DNA of 60,889 nucleotides from Myxococcales bacterium (GTDB lineage: Bacteria > Myxococcota_A > Polyangia > Haliangiales > Haliangiaceae): the NCBI GenBank assembly GCA_947483555.1, contig CANKMW010000053.1:1-60889 (forward strand), read 5' to 3'. Position 1 is the first letter of the stretch. Every line of letters starts with the position of its first letter. Under the pieces are notes generated by a model, which did no database searches, was not told where the DNA came from, and saw only the letters and a program-made list of their open reading frames with translations. A program made the translations under genes and the position numbers. This document shows positions 1-11,350 of this stretch, one piece after another.

Positions 1-234
1 CGGTTTCGGTTTCGGTTTCGGTTTCGGTTTCGGTTTCGGTTTCGGTTTCGGTTTCGGTTTCGGTTTCGGTTTCGGTTTCGGTTTCGGTTTCGGTTTCGGT
101 TTCGGTGACGGCTGCGGTTTCGGTTTCGGTTTCGGTTTCGGTGACGGCTGCGGTTGCGGCTGCGGCTGCGGTTGCGGCTGCGGCTGCGGCTGCGGCTGCG
201 GCTGCGGCTGCGGCTGCGGCTGCGGCTGCGGCCG
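1..234. repeat. Hexanucleotide microsatellite, 39 uninterrupted 6-bp units
   Basis: Every base from 1 to 234 falls into 6-bp units in one register: 21 CGGTTT, 13 CGGCTG, 2 CGGTTG, 2 CGGTGA and 1 CGGCCG. The right half is mostly CGGCTG and the left half mostly CGGTTT, with CGGTGA-CGGCTG dividers. It directly abuts the stop codon of the minus-strand gene that ends at 235. Read on the minus strand in that gene's frame, the array is an open run of Gln-Pro, then Ser-Pro/Lys-Pro dipeptides reaching the window edge. The true left end is not visible. Confidence 0.95.
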
Positions 235-1239
235 TCAGTTCTCGCCGGCCACGCGCGCCGCCTCGACCCGGCGCACCAGATCGAGCACCGTCACGTCGCG
301 CGGGGCCAGCGCCTTGGCCAGCGCCGCCAGGTGCGCGGCCGCCTCCACGTCGCCCTCGCCGAGCCGATCGTCGGCGCCCGCGGTCTGCGCGCGCACCAGG
401 CCGGGATCGAGCGCCAGCGCCTGCGTCGCGAGCTCCAGCTGGGTCGCCGCCTGTCCTGCGATGCCGGCCAGGCGCGCGGCCTCGGCGAGGAAGTAGCCGC
501 GCTGCTCGTGGGCCGGATCGGCGTCGGCGGCCGCGCGGGCTTCGTCGAGCGCGCCGGCGAGCTCGCCCAGCCGTTCGGAGATGCGGGCCAGATCGAGCCA
601 GGCCCAGGCCAGCATCGGCGCGTGCTCGACCACCAGCTCGAGCTCGCGGCGAGCGACGGCGAGCTCGCCATCGGTCGCCAGCAGGCGCGCCAGTCGCCAG
701 CGCGGCCCCGGCGCCTTGCCGTCGCGCTTGACCTGGGCGCGGGCCCGGGCCATCGCGATCGCCGGCGTCAGCTCGCCGTCGTCGGTGAAGGCGTCCTCGG
801 CGAATTCACCGTCGGCGTCGAACAGCAAGGCCGCGGCTTCGATCGCGCCCAGCAACCATCGATCGAGCGCGGTGCCATCGATGTAGCGGTCGCCGGTGTC
901 GGGGTCTTCGCGCCACACCCGACCCTTGCGGTCGAACCAGATCGGTTCTTCGTCGAGCGTGCCGCACACCGTCAGCCCGTGGTCGTCGGGCGGCGGTAGC
1001 TCGCTCGCCGGATGCAGCACGATGGTGTCGCCGAACAGGCGGCCGCCGCCCATCGTGAGGTAGACGTCGACCACCGCCGGCGGCCAGTCGTGGGGCAGCT
1101 CGATCGTCGGTTCGCCGAGATCGTGCATCCCGGCCGGCCAGCGGTCGAGCGCGTCGACGATCCGATCCGCCGCGGTGTCGTCGCCGTCGTCGCGACGGTC
1201 GGGCCGCCGTCCGCTCTTGCTGCGCCGGTCGTGAGTCAC
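235..1239 (-). CDS. SMI1/KNR4 (SUKH)-like protein with C-terminal TPR-like helices
   Basis: The product is 334 aa with a GTG start. The N-terminal third looks like a SUKH/SMI1-KNR4 fold: a short acidic leader, then 'PTIELPHDWPPAVVDVY' followed by 'MGGGRLFGDTIVLHPASELP', the usual Gly-rich turn and strand of that family. From about residue 190 Ala/Leu-rich helices resemble two or three tetratricopeptide repeats ('LAVARRELELVVEHAPMLAW'). SUKH proteins often act as immunity or scaffold proteins, but no toxin is next to it, so the role is open. It is the last gene of a coupled trio: its GTG overlaps the TGA of the upstream gene (GTGA). A hexamer microsatellite begins immediately after its stop and continues in frame as (Q/K-P)n, so the C-terminus may vary. 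Confidence 0.7.
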   Translation of the reverse strand: MTHDRRSKSGRRPDRRDDGDDTAADRIVDALDRWPAGMHDLGEPTIELPHDWPPAVVDVYLTMGGGRLFGDTIVLHPASELPPPDDHGLTVCGTLDEEPIWFDRKGRVWREDPDTGDRYIDGTALDRWLLGAIEAAALLFDADGEFAEDAFTDDGELTPAIAMARARAQVKRDGKAPGPRWRLARLLATDGELAVARRELELVVEHAPMLAWAWLDLARISERLGELAGALDEARAAADADPAHEQRGYFLAEAARLAGIAGQAATQLELATQALALDPGLVRAQTAGADDRLGEGDVEAAAHLAALAKALAPRDVTVLDLVRRVEAARVAGEN

Positions 1240-2723
1240 GGCGACGACGATGGCACGAACACGCCGACCGCCACCAGTGGCTCGCCGGCGGCGTCGACGC
1301 CGCGGAACAGCGCGACGGCGCGGCGGCTGTCGGCGGGTAGCGTGGCCCGGCCGAGCGCGGTCGCGGTGCCGCCGCCGGCGACCGCGGCGGTCGTCAGCGC
1401 TGTGCGCACGCCGCGACCGTCCTCGCCGAGCACGGTCAGCGTGCCGGCGCCCAGCGCCGTGGCGCCGACCGCGATGGCGACGCCGTCACCGTCGGCGGTG
1501 ATCGCGAGCTCGCCGCGCAGGAGGAACGCGAGCAGCCCGGCCTCGTAGGCGGCCGCCACCGGCAGGATCGCGGCGGCTTGCTCGAGCAGGCAGTCGTCGT
1601 CGAGCCACCACGACAGCCGTCCATCCTCGACGCGGTAGCGAGCCTGGCACACGCCGGCGTCGTCGCGCAGCGTCGCGCCCCGCGCCTGGCTGGCGGCCAT
1701 CAGGTTCAGGCGACGCGGCACCACGGGCGCCGGACGTCGCAGCGAAGCGGTGAGCGCCGGAGCCAGCGCCTCACGCCGGGTGGCGCCGATGGCGACCACG
1801 CGCGGCAGGGTTGCCGGCGAGAAGTAGCCGGCTGCCACCCAGTCGGCGAGGCCACGTTCGCCATCGGCGGTGGCGGTGCCGGCGGTGCCGGCGGTGCCAG
1901 GGGCGCGGGCGGTGAAGAACGCACGCAGGCTCGAGCGGCGAACCGGCCGCGACGCGGTGGGAACGCCAAGGCGCCCCCAGGCCACGGTCGCCAGGCGTTC
2001 GAAGCGCGAGCCGCGATCGAGCTCGTCATTGCCGACCTGCTCGCGGTGTGCCGCGGTGTCGCTCCGCACCCGCGACGGGACCGCCATGTCGCCAAGCGCA
2101 TGGAGGATCGCGCCGGCGGCGACCAGCGCGCCGGCCAGGTGACGGCCACGCTCGCCGGCGGTCGGCGCGCGCATGGCCTTCTCGTACTGATCGAGGAAGC
2201 CGGTGAGCTGGAGCGGGTTGTCGCGCGAGATCACCCAGTCGGGCGCCGGCACGCCGCGAGCCGGCGTGTTCTGGGTGCGCATCCGGGCCAGCCAGCGCTC
2301 GTCGAGCGCGGACGGGGCGCGCCAGCCGTCGCCGGTCTGAGGATCGTAGAAGTGGTTGGCAGCCCACGCCGGGGTGGCGTCGGCGAGCGCGCTGCCGGCG
2401 AGCAGCCAGCCCAGGGCGGTCTGGCGGCCGCGGGTGTCGGGCACGTAGCCGTGGATCGGACTGTGCTGGGCCAGCGACGCGAGGAGCTCGGGCGCGTCGG
2501 CGGTGGGGACGGTGAGCGGTTCGAACATCCCGCCGCTCCAGCCCAGGGCGCGCAGGTGGGCGTCGAGGCGGGCGGCGATCGCGGCCTGCTCGGCGAGGCC
2601 GACATGGGTCTGGGTCTCCCAGGCCTGCGCCGGTGCCGGCGCGAGCACGGCGGTACACAGCGCGGCAGCGAACAGTCGGCGGCTGGCCGAGACACCGGTC
2701 GGGAGGTGGCGGAACGCGGTCAC
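1236..2723 (-). CDS. Secreted zinc-dependent phospholipase C-fold protein
   Basis: The product is 495 aa from a GTG start that overlaps the upstream TGA (GTGA), preceded by GGAGGT. A signal peptide with predicted cleavage after AQA (residue 34) leaves a mature N-terminus beginning with Trp. In zinc-dependent phospholipase C enzymes of the Bacillus/Clostridium alpha-toxin type the N-terminal Trp itself binds zinc. Other candidate ligands are seen: H40 in 'WETQTHVGLAEQAA', 'NHFYDP' (H124, D127) and an HxxxD pair (H208, D212) in 'ILHALGDMAVPSR'. The last 150 or so residues look like a beta domain. It sits between a lipoprotein and a SUKH/TPR protein. The activity, whether phospholipase or S1/P1-type nuclease (same fold), cannot be settled from sequence. 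The longer open frame upstream is not used. Confidence 0.65.
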   Translation of the reverse strand: MTAFRHLPTGVSASRRLFAAALCTAVLAPAPAQAWETQTHVGLAEQAAIAARLDAHLRALGWSGGMFEPLTVPTADAPELLASLAQHSPIHGYVPDTRGRQTALGWLLAGSALADATPAWAANHFYDPQTGDGWRAPSALDERWLARMRTQNTPARGVPAPDWVISRDNPLQLTGFLDQYEKAMRAPTAGERGRHLAGALVAAGAILHALGDMAVPSRVRSDTAAHREQVGNDELDRGSRFERLATVAWGRLGVPTASRPVRRSSLRAFFTARAPGTAGTAGTATADGERGLADWVAAGYFSPATLPRVVAIGATRREALAPALTASLRRPAPVVPRRLNLMAASQARGATLRDDAGVCQARYRVEDGRLSWWLDDDCLLEQAAAILPVAAAYEAGLLAFLLRGELAITADGDGVAIAVGATALGAGTLTVLGEDGRGVRTALTTAAVAGGGTATALGRATLPADSRRAVALFRGVDAAGEPLVAVGVFVPSSSP

Positions 2724-3790
2724 GGTGCACCTCCGGCGTCGCCGCCCCGGTCGAGCGGCCACACTTCCTTGATCCGCTTGTGGGCGATCACGCCGAGCGC
2801 GACCACGTCCTCGACCGACGAGCACTGGCTCTTGCCGCACGTGATGAGCACGACCACGCCGCGCTGACCGTCGAGAAAGCCGACGCCGTAGATGTCGTTC
2901 TCGACCGCGCGCAGCGATCGCGACGCGATCTCGTCGCGTTCCTCGGTGCCCGGCAAGCCGGCGCGGAGCTCGTCGTAACGATCGATGGCGCCGGCGGGGC
3001 CGACGCGCCACAGGCGGATCGCGACGTCGAAGCCCTCGTTGCGGCCGAGGGCGCGGAAGTGTTGCGACGAGTAGATCGCGGTGTCGGGCTCGTCCCCGAG
3101 CGGGCCGGTCTCGAACGAACCGTCGAAGCGGGTGCGGGCCTTGATCTCGTCGGCCTTGAGCAGCTGGGCGGCGACCAGGTTGGGGCCGTCGCCAACCGGT
3201 AGCGGGCCGAGGCGATCCGGCTTCTGGTGCGGGTCCAGCTCGGCGATCGCGACCTCGGCTTCCCACTCGGTGACCGCAGCGATCACGCCACCACCGCCGA
3301 CGAAGCGGACGTGGCGCGCGTGCGAATATTCGGGTCGCCAGCGCTCGAGCATCACGGCGTTCTCCAGCTGGCTGAAGTCGCGGCGCGGTCCGAAATCGCC
3401 GAACCGGCGGTCGCTGCGGTAGGCGACGAAGCCGCGCTTGTAGATGACCAGCGTGAAATCGGTGACCCGGGCGCCGGCCGGGACGCTGCCGCCGCCCTCG
3501 AGCTCGGGCAGCTGGTAACGGCCACCAGCGTCGGTGGACGCCACTGCCTCGCGGAAGCCGGCCGCAACCGGCAGCGGGGTCGAGCGTTCGTAGGTCCAGG
3601 CGGCGTAGACCACCGCGCCGGTCACCGGCGAGCGGTTGGCGGCATCGAGCACGCGGCCGGTGAACGGGCCGTGGAGGTTGCCGGGCGCCACGGCGTCCGG
3701 GCGAATGCGGAACGAGGCGGTACGCGATGCCGCCGGCGGGGTACAGCCGACGACGAGGGCGAGGACGGCGCAGGTGACGAGACGGGTCAT
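2720..3790 (-). CDS. Lipoprotein with carboxypeptidase-regulatory-like (Ig-type) domain
   Basis: The product is 356 aa. The chosen ATG gives 'MTRLVTCAVLALVVGC', a lipoprotein signal with Cys16. An upstream in-frame ATG at 3838 would bury this signal behind 16 residues. Residues of about 40-130 resemble a carboxypeptidase regulatory-like domain ('GRVLDAANRSPVTGAVVYA' ... 'STDAGGRYQLPELEG'), a beta sandwich common in exported proteins. The remainder is unrecognised. It is the first gene of the three-gene minus-strand set and its stop overlaps the next start. It is probably anchored on the periplasmic side or outer membrane. No catalytic motif is visible. Confidence 0.7.
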   Translation of the reverse strand: MTRLVTCAVLALVVGCTPPAASRTASFRIRPDAVAPGNLHGPFTGRVLDAANRSPVTGAVVYAAWTYERSTPLPVAAGFREAVASTDAGGRYQLPELEGGGSVPAGARVTDFTLVIYKRGFVAYRSDRRFGDFGPRRDFSQLENAVMLERWRPEYSHARHVRFVGGGGVIAAVTEWEAEVAIAELDPHQKPDRLGPLPVGDGPNLVAAQLLKADEIKARTRFDGSFETGPLGDEPDTAIYSSQHFRALGRNEGFDVAIRLWRVGPAGAIDRYDELRAGLPGTEERDEIASRSLRAVENDIYGVGFLDGQRGVVVLITCGKSQCSSVEDVVALGVIAHKRIKEVWPLDRGGDAGGAP

Positions 3791-3887
3791 CGCGGTGAGG
3801 GCGGCGGTCTTAGCACAACCGAGGGAACAAGAAGCCACGGGCGCGCTTCAATGCGGGCCAAGGCTGGTCTACGATCAGGACGTCCCG

Positions 3888-5573
3888 ATGCGATGCTCCA
3901 AGTGTGGTCACGACAGTCCGCCGGGCTCGAGCTTCTGCTTGCAGTGCGGCACCTCGCTCGCGGCGCCGATGGGTCATCATGGGATGGCCGGTCAGACGCC
4001 TGGGCCGCCGCAGGGGTTGCCTGCGCACTGCCCGACCTGCGGGACCGACAACGCGCCGAACATGCGATTTTGCCGCAATTGCGGCACCGTCCTGGGAGCG
4101 GCCCAGCAACCCGGGATCTTGCCGACGCCCTACATGGGCGGTGGTGGGGTCGTCGCCGGATCGATCGGTGGTGGCGGATCTGGGCCAGGACCGATGGGAC
4201 CGGGCCCGATGGGCGGGATGCCGGGCCCGATGGGCCCGATGGGCGGGATGCCGGGCCCGATGGGCCCGATGGGCGGGATGCCGGGCCCGATGGGACCTGG
4301 ACCTGGCCCGATGGGACCCGGCCCGATGGGACCTGGCCCGATGGGACCCGGCCCGATGGGACCTGGCCCGATGGGACCTGGCCCGATGGGCGGGATGCCG
4401 GGACCGACGGGGCCGGGACCGATGGGCCCTGGACCGATGGGGCCGGGACCGATGGGGCCGGGACCGATGGGGCCGGGACCGATGGGGCCGATGGGCGGCA
4501 TGCCTGGCCCGATGGGGCCCATGCCTGGCCCGATGGGCGGCATGCCTGGCCCCGGCCCGATGGGCGGCATGCCTGGCCCCGGCCCGATGGGCGGCGGCAT
4601 GCCCGGCATGCCGAGCGCCACGCCGACCACGTGCCCGCGTTGTAGCGCACCCGCGCTGTCGGGCTTCGCGTTCTGCCAGCAATGCGGGTTCCGGATCGGC
4701 GCGCCTTCGACGTCACCCGGGCCTGCCCCGGCGGCGATCGACGTCCAGGGCGCGACGCTCGCCGCCACCGGCGCCGACGCGGCGCGCGTCCGCGCTGGCA
4801 TGATGCCCGGCCCATCGCCGATGGGCGGTGGCGGCATGCCGCCGGTCGCGGCCTACGCGCCGCCGCCGGTCGCGGCCTACGCGCCGCCGCCGGCACCGGC
4901 ACCGGCACCGGCACCGGCGGCCGCGACCTGGGGCGTCGCCGTGTCGGTGAACCGTGACGGTACCGACGGCGAGCGGTTCTCGCTCGGCGGCGAATACGTC
5001 ATCGTGGGTCGCGCTGGCGCGGACATCGTCTTCGACCAGGATCGTTTCCTGGCCCGCCACCACGCCCGGCTCGAGCCGACGGCCGACGGCTGTCGAGTGG
5101 TCCCCATCGACACCCAGAACGGGGTGTTTCGAAAGATGGACGCGCCGCTCGAGCTGGTCAACGGGTCCATGCTGCTGGTCGGGCGCGAGGTGCTGCGCTT
5201 CGAGAAGGTCGACGCCGACGAACAGACTCCGGACTCGCTGGTGCGGCACGGCGTGGCGCTGTTCGGCTCGCCGCCGCGCGAACCGTGGGGTCGCCTGCTG
5301 CAGATGCTGCCCTCGGGCGGGGTGCGCGACGTCCGCCACCTGTGGGACGACGAGATCACGATCGGCCGCGAAGAAGGCGATCTGGTCTACTCCGACGACG
5401 CCTTCCTGTCGCGGCGTCACTGCACGATCGGCTGGGACGGCAGCCGGGCCGTGATCACGGACCTCGGCAGCTCGAACGGTACGTTCATGCGGCTGGTCGG
5501 CGTGACCGCGGTCAAGCACGGCGAGCATATCCGGATGGGTGATCAGCTGTTTCGCATCGAGCTGCGTCGGTAG
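3888..5573 (+). CDS. Triple zinc-ribbon, double-FHA protein with collagen-like Gly-Pro-Met tract
   Basis: The product is 561 aa. The start is set by 'MRCSKCG', with AGGA 7 bases upstream; the longer open frame overlaps the divergent gene. Three CxxC...CxxC zinc ribbons are seen: C3/C6/C17/C20, C48/C51/C62/C65, and one near residues 249-268. Between the second and third lies a roughly 150-residue low-complexity tract of GPMGPGPMGGMPG-type repeats. A Pro/Ala linker leads to two forkhead-associated domains, at about 348-441 ('YVIVGRAGADIVFDQ', 'RHHARL') and 484-560 ('ITIGREEGDLVYSDD', 'SRRHCTI', 'DLGSSNGTFM'). FHA domains bind phosphothreonine, so a Ser/Thr kinase partner is expected; one lies 1.2 kb downstream. 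The PP2C gene follows after 14 bp and is surely co-transcribed. It is likely a cytosolic adaptor. Confidence 0.9.
   Translation: MRCSKCGHDSPPGSSFCLQCGTSLAAPMGHHGMAGQTPGPPQGLPAHCPTCGTDNAPNMRFCRNCGTVLGAAQQPGILPTPYMGGGGVVAGSIGGGGSGPGPMGPGPMGGMPGPMGPMGGMPGPMGPMGGMPGPMGPGPGPMGPGPMGPGPMGPGPMGPGPMGPGPMGGMPGPTGPGPMGPGPMGPGPMGPGPMGPGPMGPMGGMPGPMGPMPGPMGGMPGPGPMGGMPGPGPMGGGMPGMPSATPTTCPRCSAPALSGFAFCQQCGFRIGAPSTSPGPAPAAIDVQGATLAATGADAARVRAGMMPGPSPMGGGGMPPVAAYAPPPVAAYAPPPAPAPAPAPAAATWGVAVSVNRDGTDGERFSLGGEYVIVGRAGADIVFDQDRFLARHHARLEPTADGCRVVPIDTQNGVFRKMDAPLELVNGSMLLVGREVLRFEKVDADEQTPDSLVRHGVALFGSPPREPWGRLLQMLPSGGVRDVRHLWDDEITIGREEGDLVYSDDAFLSRRHCTIGWDGSRAVITDLGSSNGTFMRLVGVTAVKHGEHIRMGDQLFRIELRR
4180..4611 (+). 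repeat. Coding repeat tract for Gly-Pro-Met-rich segment
   Basis: Imperfect tandem copies of GGGCCCGATGGG / GGACCGATGGGG-type 12-15-mers lie inside the double-FHA gene. They encode blocks such as GPMGPGPMG and GGMPGPMGPM. The copies differ mainly at third codon positions and fall into sub-blocks of near-identical units, the sign of slippage or unequal exchange. The reading frame is kept throughout. Confidence 0.9.
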
Positions 5574-5587
5574 CCCGAGGCGAGCGC

Positions 5588-6715
<1,128 letters not shown>

Positions 6716-6723
6716 CCGCGGGC

Positions 6724-6793
6724 GGTCGCCAGAGCTGGTCGCCAGAGCTGGTCGCCAGAGCTGGTCGCCGGAGCTGGTCGCCAGAGCTGGTCG

Positions 6794-6801
<8 letters not shown>
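6724..6801. repeat. 13-bp tandem repeat between convergent phosphatase and kinase genes
   Basis: There are five full units of GGTCGCCAGAGCT (6724-6788; the fourth has one A to G change) and a degenerate sixth from 6789. In the sixth unit CCA has become CTA, and that CTA (6794-6796) is the TAG stop of the minus-strand kinase. The unit length is not a multiple of three. It fills the whole gap between the phosphatase stop (6715) and the kinase stop. No terminator hairpin is evident. Confidence 0.9.
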
Positions 6802-8374
<1,573 letters not shown>

Positions 8375-8404
8375 CCACCCCGGAGTGTCCCTCAGATCGC
8401 AGGG

Positions 8405-8863
8405 CTAGGCTACGACCAGCCGCCAGATCAACAATCCCAGGACGGCGACGCCGGCCCCGATCCCGGCGAGCAACCAGGGCCGACGGCTCGGGGGCTCGGC
8501 GAGCTCGGGTGCGGGGAGCGCGGCCGCGGCGGCGAGGTCGCCGATGAACAGCCGGATGCGTGGGCCGGCGGCGCCGAACGCGACCACCACCGGCGCGGTC
8601 GGCGTCACGGCCGTCTCGGTGACGCGGTGGCCGTCGACAAACGTGCCGTTCGAGCTGCCCAGGTCGACCAGCACCCAGCCGTCGACGCCCGGGCGCAGCT
8701 CGGCGTGTCGCGACGACGCGTCGATGTCGCGGTGGGCGTCGAACGAGACCTCGCAGTCCGGATGACGGCCGAACCGGATCCGCTTGTCGGTCGCCAGCTC
8801 CTGACGCTGTCCACGTCGTGAGCCGGCCAGGTGATCGATGATCACGGTGAGCGCCTCGGCCAC
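8405..8863 (-). CDS. FHA-domain protein with C-terminal membrane anchor
   Basis: The product is 152 aa. The GTG at 8863 is preferred over an upstream TTG (8881) because a TANNNT box (TACGCT, 8870-8875) ends six bases before it and overlaps the longer frame. A single FHA domain spans about residues 15-105 with the binding signature complete: 'RIRFGRHPDCEVSFD', 'SSRHAEL', 'DLGSSNGTFVDG'. The C-terminus is a hydrophobic helix 'PWLLAGIGAGVAVLGLLIW'. It is tail-anchored with the FHA domain cytosolic, just upstream of the kinase gene, and therefore a likely phosphothreonine receptor or substrate of that kinase. It overlaps nothing; the C45-like gene ends 27 bp before this start. Confidence 0.85.
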   Translation of the reverse strand: MAEALTVIIDHLAGSRRGQRQELATDKRIRFGRHPDCEVSFDAHRDIDASSRHAELRPGVDGWVLVDLGSSNGTFVDGHRVTETAVTPTAPVVVAFGAAGPRIRLFIGDLAAAAALPAPELAEPPSRRPWLLAGIGAGVAVLGLLIWRLVVA

Positions 8864-8869
8864 GGTCCG

Positions 8870-8875
8870 AGCGTA
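8870..8875 (-). promoter_or_regulatory. TANNNT box (TACGCT), 6 bases before GTG 8863
   Basis: On the minus strand TACGCT is followed by six bases and the GTG of the FHA membrane protein. No ribosome binding site fits between them. This is read as a -10 element of a leaderless transcript; no -35 is recognisable. Confidence 0.45.
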
Positions 8876-8890
8876 CCGCAACGAGCGCCG

Positions 8891-10606
8891 TCACGGCGCC
8901 GACAGCGTGGCGCGGATCGCGGCCTCGACGCCGGGGTCATCGGCGCCCAGCTCGAGCCAGCGCTCCCACGCCGCCCGCATCGCGGCCTTGTCGCCGGCGG
9001 CCTGGGCCAGGGTACCGCTCACGATCAAGGCCTCGGGCAGGGACGGGGCCAGCGCGAGCGCCCGGGCGACGTGCTCGCGCGCTCGCTGACGGTCGTGGCC
9101 GGCCAGGGCGCGCCCCGCCCGCAGCTCGGCACGGGCGCGGCGGACGGCGATCACGGCCTGCGGGTCGACGCTCAGGTCGGCGGGGATGTCGGCGGCGGGG
9201 ATGGGCCGGTCGCCCTCGCCGCGCAGCTCGTGGCGGAGGTCGAACGCCCGCATGCGCGCGCTGGCGCCAGGTCCGTCGGCGACCCACATCGTCATCGACG
9301 CCGGATCGAAGAGCACGACGTGAACAGCGGCCGGGTCGTCGATCGCCGCGCGGTGGCCGAGCGGCAGCCCCTCGTCCTCGGGACTGCGGCGGTCGCGGAG
9401 CACGGCGGCGGCCGCCGCGGCGTCGGCCGGCGGCTCGCGCACCAGCCGGAGCACGCGGGCCAGCCGGCGCGGACTGGCCGAGATACGGCGCGCACGATCG
9501 TTCTCGGGATCGTCGGCGAACGCCTGTGAGGACAGCACGTCGCCGACCGCCGGCTCGACCGGGTCGCGGCGCACGCCGGCGCGGGTCGGGCTGCGCTCGA
9601 CCACCGCCCAGCGGCCGCGCTGGCCATCGACGATCACGAAGGCGGCGGCGCCGAGCGTGGGCGTGGCCTCGATCAGCTTGATGGCCTGGTCGAGATCGTG
9701 CGCGGTCTCGAGGACGTCGCGCGCCAGCAGCGTGATCGGGCGGGCGTTTCGGGTCGGACGCACGTCGCGCGTCGAGACCGGGTGCACGGTCACCACGATG
9801 CCCTCCACGTTGATGCCGGTCACCACGCCGAGCGCGCCGGCCCAACCGACGCCGGCCCACGCCAGGCGGCCGGCTGGCCGCACCAGGCTGACCACCGGCG
9901 CCGCCGCCGCGTCGCCGCCGTCGCCGAGGCCGGGCATCGCGAAGCTGCGCCCCACCCACAGCCGGTCGGCGGCGGCGCCGGCCTGCGGCGCGACGAAGGT
10001 GAGCGCGCGGGTCAGGCGGCGGCTGGCGGCCTCCGCGGTCCACGGCGCCGGCACGCCGATGTCGAGGGCGGCGATGTGGCGCAAGAGCGCGGCGTAGTCG
10101 ACGCTCACGCCGCTCTGGCGGGCGCCACGCACCAGGCCGGCCAGCGCCCGCCGGTGCTGATCGGGCGTGCCGTCGTCGATGAAGCGCAGCCGCCAGTCGA
10201 CGCGCATGCCGTGGGTCCAGCCGCCGAACATGCCGCTGCTGCCGGCCACGGCGGAGATCGTTGGCGCGAAGCCGCGGGAGGTCGCCGGCAGCGCCGCCGC
10301 GAGCAGGCGGCCGTGGGCAGCACCGATCGCGAATGGTTCGCCGGACGCCCGCACGACCGAGATGTCGCCGAGCGGCGACAGGGACGCATCGCCCCACCGC
10401 AGCTGCGTCGGCGCCCCGGGCGTCGGCTGATCGAGGACGATCTCGTGACGGGGCGGATCGCCACCCGGGACGTCGTACGCCACCGAGCGGCGATAGATGA
10501 ACCACGCGACGATGAACGCCGTCACGACCAGCGCCACGAGGAGGCCGGCGGCGCGCAGCGCACGCTGTGGCGAGTGGCGACGCTTGCCGATGACGAGGTC
10601 GGGCAC
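8891..10606 (-). CDS. Membrane-anchored C45 (penicillin acyltransferase-like) Ntn-hydrolase homologue lacking cysteine, with TPR-like tail
   Basis: The product is 571 aa with a GTG start. One N-terminal membrane helix ('LLVALVVTAFIVAWFIY') places the rest outside the cytoplasm. 'ASGEPFAIGAAHGRLLAAAL', 'LWVGRSFAMPG', 'WAGALGVVTGINVEGIVV' and 'LIEATPTLGAAAFVIVDG' match the layout of the C45 / acyl-CoA:6-APA acyltransferase family. These enzymes use an N-terminal Cys freed by self-cleavage. Here the aligned position reads 'ALTFVAPQAG', and no Cys occurs anywhere in the protein, so the usual nucleophile is absent. Helices after about residue 480 ('RAREHVARALALAPSLPEAL') look like TPRs. The gene lies upstream of the FHA and kinase genes on the same strand. 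Activity is doubtful; a binding role is possible. Confidence 0.65.
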   Translation of the reverse strand: MPDLVIGKRRHSPQRALRAAGLLVALVVTAFIVAWFIYRRSVAYDVPGGDPPRHEIVLDQPTPGAPTQLRWGDASLSPLGDISVVRASGEPFAIGAAHGRLLAAALPATSRGFAPTISAVAGSSGMFGGWTHGMRVDWRLRFIDDGTPDQHRRALAGLVRGARQSGVSVDYAALLRHIAALDIGVPAPWTAEAASRRLTRALTFVAPQAGAAADRLWVGRSFAMPGLGDGGDAAAAPVVSLVRPAGRLAWAGVGWAGALGVVTGINVEGIVVTVHPVSTRDVRPTRNARPITLLARDVLETAHDLDQAIKLIEATPTLGAAAFVIVDGQRGRWAVVERSPTRAGVRRDPVEPAVGDVLSSQAFADDPENDRARRISASPRRLARVLRLVREPPADAAAAAAVLRDRRSPEDEGLPLGHRAAIDDPAAVHVVLFDPASMTMWVADGPGASARMRAFDLRHELRGEGDRPIPAADIPADLSVDPQAVIAVRRARAELRAGRALAGHDRQRAREHVARALALAPSLPEALIVSGTLAQAAGDKAAMRAAWERWLELGADDPGVEAAIRATLSAP

Positions 10607-10615
10607 GCGCCGCGG

Positions 10616-10621
10616 AGTCTA
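10616..10621 (-). promoter_or_regulatory. TANNNT box (TAGACT), 9 bases before GTG 10606
   Basis: TAGACT on the minus strand lies nine bases upstream of the GTG of the C45-like gene, within the 87-bp divergent gap to the zinc-ribbon gene. The spacing is a little longer than at the other boxes of this kind in the window. Confidence 0.3.
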
Positions 10622-10693
10622 CCGCCTGGCCCTCGCGTCACCACTCCGGAACGGCGTCATTGACCGGTCCGGATCCGGGTTGCTACCTTCATC

Positions 10694-11350
<657 letters not shown>

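Noticed and set aside
105..999. Plus-strand frames rich in Ala or Arg-Leu at the left edge
   Set aside because: Products of the hexamer repeat and of the antisense of the SUKH/TPR gene.
1236..3266. 676-codon version of the phospholipase gene
   Set aside because: The upstream 181 codons are an Arg-rich shadow of the preceding lipoprotein gene; GTG 2723 has GGAGGT and GTGA coupling.
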